This document shows positions 62,448 through 64,000 of a stretch of 64,000 nucleotides of DNA, piece after piece. Within the stretch, counting starts at the first letter, position 1. Every line of letters starts with the position of its first letter. The notes under the pieces are model-generated. The model was not told the DNA's origin. It did no database searches and saw only the letters and a list, made by a program, of their open reading frames with translations. Source of the DNA: Nostoc sp. JL33 (GTDB lineage Bacteria > Cyanobacteriota > Cyanobacteriia > Cyanobacteriales > Nostocaceae); the NCBI RefSeq assembly GCF_017114985.1, contig NZ_JABXKP010000078.1, positions 89,439 to 153,438 on the forward strand. The letters are read 5' to 3'. The translations under genes and the position numbers were made by a program.

Positions 62448-62467
62448 AGACGCGATTAATCGCGTCT
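62448..62467. repeat. 20-base palindrome AGACGCGATTAATCGCGTCT (copy 3)
   Basis: Lies 20 bases after the argF stop. It shares the wider context CTCCTGTAC…CTC with copy 1, which is also just after a gene on the - strand. Confidence 0.8.
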
Positions 62468-62487
62468 CTCCAAACTCCTAACTCTTT

Positions 62488-63408
62488 TCATTCTGCCCCT
62501 AAGATACTGGCAAGTAAAGCTTTTTGGGCGTGTAGGCGATTTTCTGCCTGTTCCCAAACTCGTGATTGCGAACCTTCAATAACTGCCTCGGTAATTTCTT
62601 CACCGCGATGGGCTGGTAAACAGTGTAAAACAATTGCCTCTGGATCAGCAAGGCTCAATAACTGCTCCGAAATTTGGTAAGGCTGGAAAATTGGCATCCG
62701 ATCGCCTGCTTCTGCTTCTTGCCCCATACTCGCCCAAACATCAGTATAAAGTACAGTAGCTCCCTTAGCGGCTAATTCTGGATCATGAGTGAGGAGGACT
62801 TCAGTTTTGTTGTTAGCGATCGCTCTTGCTTGTTCTACAATTCTAGAATCTGGCTGATATCCGCTAGGGGTAGCAATTCTAACATTCATCCCCACCAAAG
62901 CACAGCCCAACATCAGAGAATTAGCCACATTATTGCCATCACCCACGTAGGTTAAAGTTAACCCAGAAAGAGTGCCAAAGCCTTCTTGAATCGTCAATAA
63001 ATCCGCTAATACCTGACAGGGATGTTCTGCATCAGTCAGGGCATTAATCACCGGAATCTTGGCATAGTGAGCAAAAGTTTCCAACTCCTGCTGTGCAAAA
63101 GTGCGAATTGCCAAAATATCCAGATATCGATCTAACACCCGCGCCGTATCCTGTAAAGGTTCCCCGCGACTAACTTGAGTGACATTGGGGTTGAGATCGA
63201 TTACCTGTCCCCCCAGTTGATACATCGCCACAGTAAAACTTACCCGCGTGCGAGTTGAAGCTTTGGAGAACAACAACCCCAAAACTTTATTACACTGCAA
63301 CTTCAACTGTTGTGATTTAAGTTGAGTTGCCAATTGCAGGAGTTCTTGAAGTTCCGTTGGATTGATGTCCGCCAGACTTAATAAATCTCGTCCGATCAAC
63401 ACTGCCAT
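62488..63408 (-). CDS. argF: Ornithine carbamoyltransferase
   Basis: This 306-residue enzyme makes citrulline from ornithine and carbamoyl phosphate in arginine synthesis. The carbamoyl-phosphate site STRTRVSF (about residues 51-58), HPCQVLADLLT (about 133-143), DGNNVANSLM and the ornithine loop HCLPAHRGEE (about 264-273) are all present. Length is normal. In diazotrophic cyanobacteria it also feeds cyanophycin synthesis. Confidence 0.97.
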   Translation of the reverse strand: MAVLIGRDLLSLADINPTELQELLQLATQLKSQQLKLQCNKVLGLLFSKASTRTRVSFTVAMYQLGGQVIDLNPNVTQVSRGEPLQDTARVLDRYLDILAIRTFAQQELETFAHYAKIPVINALTDAEHPCQVLADLLTIQEGFGTLSGLTLTYVGDGNNVANSLMLGCALVGMNVRIATPSGYQPDSRIVEQARAIANNKTEVLLTHDPELAAKGATVLYTDVWASMGQEAEAGDRMPIFQPYQISEQLLSLADPEAIVLHCLPAHRGEEITEAVIEGSQSRVWEQAENRLHAQKALLASILGAE

Positions 63409-63652
63409 GCTTATGATGTGTAAAGAACGATTATATATTTTTGTTGCTTTACCAGGCGTGTTAATTCATCACAATTGCAAGGCCAGCTTAAACCATCTAG
63501 GCGTACAAAAGCAGCGATATTGCCAAAATCTCTGGTCTTTTAGCCTAATTTCTGAAGAGGCAGATATTTTTTAGCGATCGCAGCTAGACAAATAGGTTGA
63601 TTATGGTACAATTAGAAATTGTGGTTGCTATATTGAAAGAATCGCCAAATTT

Positions 63653-63724
63653 GCCAGCATAGCACAGTGGTAGTGCATCCGACTTGTAATCGGAAGGTCG
63701 CGAGTTCAAATCCCGCTGCTGGCT
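63653..63724 (+). tRNA. trnT: tRNA-Thr (TGT)
   Basis: A 72-base cloverleaf: acceptor GCCAGCA/TGCTGGC, anticodon stem TCCGA/TCGGA with loop CTTGTAA (anticodon TGT), T arm GCGAG TTCAAAT CCCGC (one mismatch). Discriminator T; no encoded CCA. Confidence 0.95.
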
Positions 63725-63754
63725 TTTGTTGATTTTGGCAGCTTTAAATATAAA

Positions 63755-64000
63755 ATGACAGCGCCTCAACCAACTCCTTTTACAGACCAAAGTCTTTATG
63801 ACCAAGATTTTTATCTATGGATAGAGACAATTGCTAAAAAATTAAAACAAGGGAGATTAGCTGAAGTCGATTTAGCAAATCTCATTGAAGAAATCGAGAG
63901 CATGGGAAGAAGCGAAAAGCAAGCACTAGACAGTAATTTGATTTACGCAAGCCGCACACTCGTGACTTCTAGTCATGAGTTAGGCGCTCCATATTTCCAT
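63755..64000 (+). CDS. DUF29 family protein, N-terminal part (runs off the window)
   Basis: The ATG at 63755 opens 82 codons. SLYDQDFYLWIETIAKKLKQ, then VDLANLIEEIESMGRSEKQALDSNL, is the hallmark of DUF29, a small cyanobacterial family of unknown function. After SNL the family normally continues VxLLxHLLKWQYQP, but here the frame reads IYASRTLVTSSHELGAPYFH. The gene may therefore be disrupted from about 63940; the end is outside the window. Confidence 0.75.
   Translation, partial: MTAPQPTPFTDQSLYDQDFYLWIETIAKKLKQGRLAEVDLANLIEEIESMGRSEKQALDSNLIYASRTLVTSSHELGAPYFH

Noticed and set aside
63584..63805. - strand frame with SQQRDLNSRPSDYKSDALPLCYAG
   Set aside because: This is the classic false translation of a tRNA gene's opposite strand; tRNA-Thr occupies 63653-63724.

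Overview
The window looks like chromosome from a filamentous, probably heterocyst-forming cyanobacterium of the Nostoc/Anabaena group. Evidence: many HIP1 octamers (GCGATCGC); heptameric tandem repeats next to genes; an 806-residue sucrose synthase; a LexA gene carrying the Anabaena-type box; homogentisate phytyltransferase; and typical cyanobacterial families (DUF1823, DUF4359, DUF29, Uma2, group 2 sigma factor).

Layout. 1-9.6 kb: 3' part of a dynamin-like GTPase, a small FtsH-like zinc peptidase, a copper chaperone, alaS, an ureidoglycolate-lyase-like gene, a sigma factor, a RibD-type deaminase and a secreted protein. 9.6-10.7 kb: intergenic, with two decayed reading frames. 10.7-25.1 kb: an exopolysaccharide cluster all on the + strand (Wzc-like tyrosine kinase, Wzx-like flippase, Wzy-like polymerase, about seven glycosyltransferases, a methyltransferase, a WecB/TagA/CpsF transferase). 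It is followed by a convergent Tat-exported GH10 glycosidase. 25-34.5 kb: acylphosphatase, DUF1823, a GH13 enzyme, DAHP synthase, polyphosphate glucokinase and a peptidoglycan-binding protein. 34.6-36.9 kb: a decayed AAA-ATPase/DUF4276 pair interrupted by an IS200/IS605-type element with an intact TnpB and a divergent 46-residue ribbon-helix-helix gene. 37-49.8 kb: susA, tRNA-His, two siroheme/tetrapyrrole loci (cbiX-cobA and a cobA-hemD fusion), hpt, TPR proteins and a collapsed hybrid-kinase remnant. 50-56.5 kb: a PD-(D/E)XK-like protein, a PadR regulator and an RND pump with its adaptor. 56.7-61.5 kb: a - strand defence-like locus (SF2 helicase, 57-residue coupled ORF, DndD-like SMC ATPase, Uma2 nuclease). 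61.6-64 kb: lexA, argF, tRNA-Thr and the start of a DUF29 gene.

The most interesting parts are: (1) the TnpB element, whose removal would restore the broken AAA-ATPase frame exactly through its P-loop; it carries its own RHH gene instead of tnpA. (2) The compact cassette 57-aa ORF / DndD-like ATPase / Uma2 nuclease next to a helicase of the phosphorothioation-restriction type, with no dndB/C/E in view. (3) Several families of small inverted-repeat elements, including a nested insertion whose 6-bp target duplication can be read against an empty relative in the same window, and a 105-bp hairpin element whose copies show compensatory base changes. (4) A His/Asn-rich 48-bp tandem repeat inside the RND pump.
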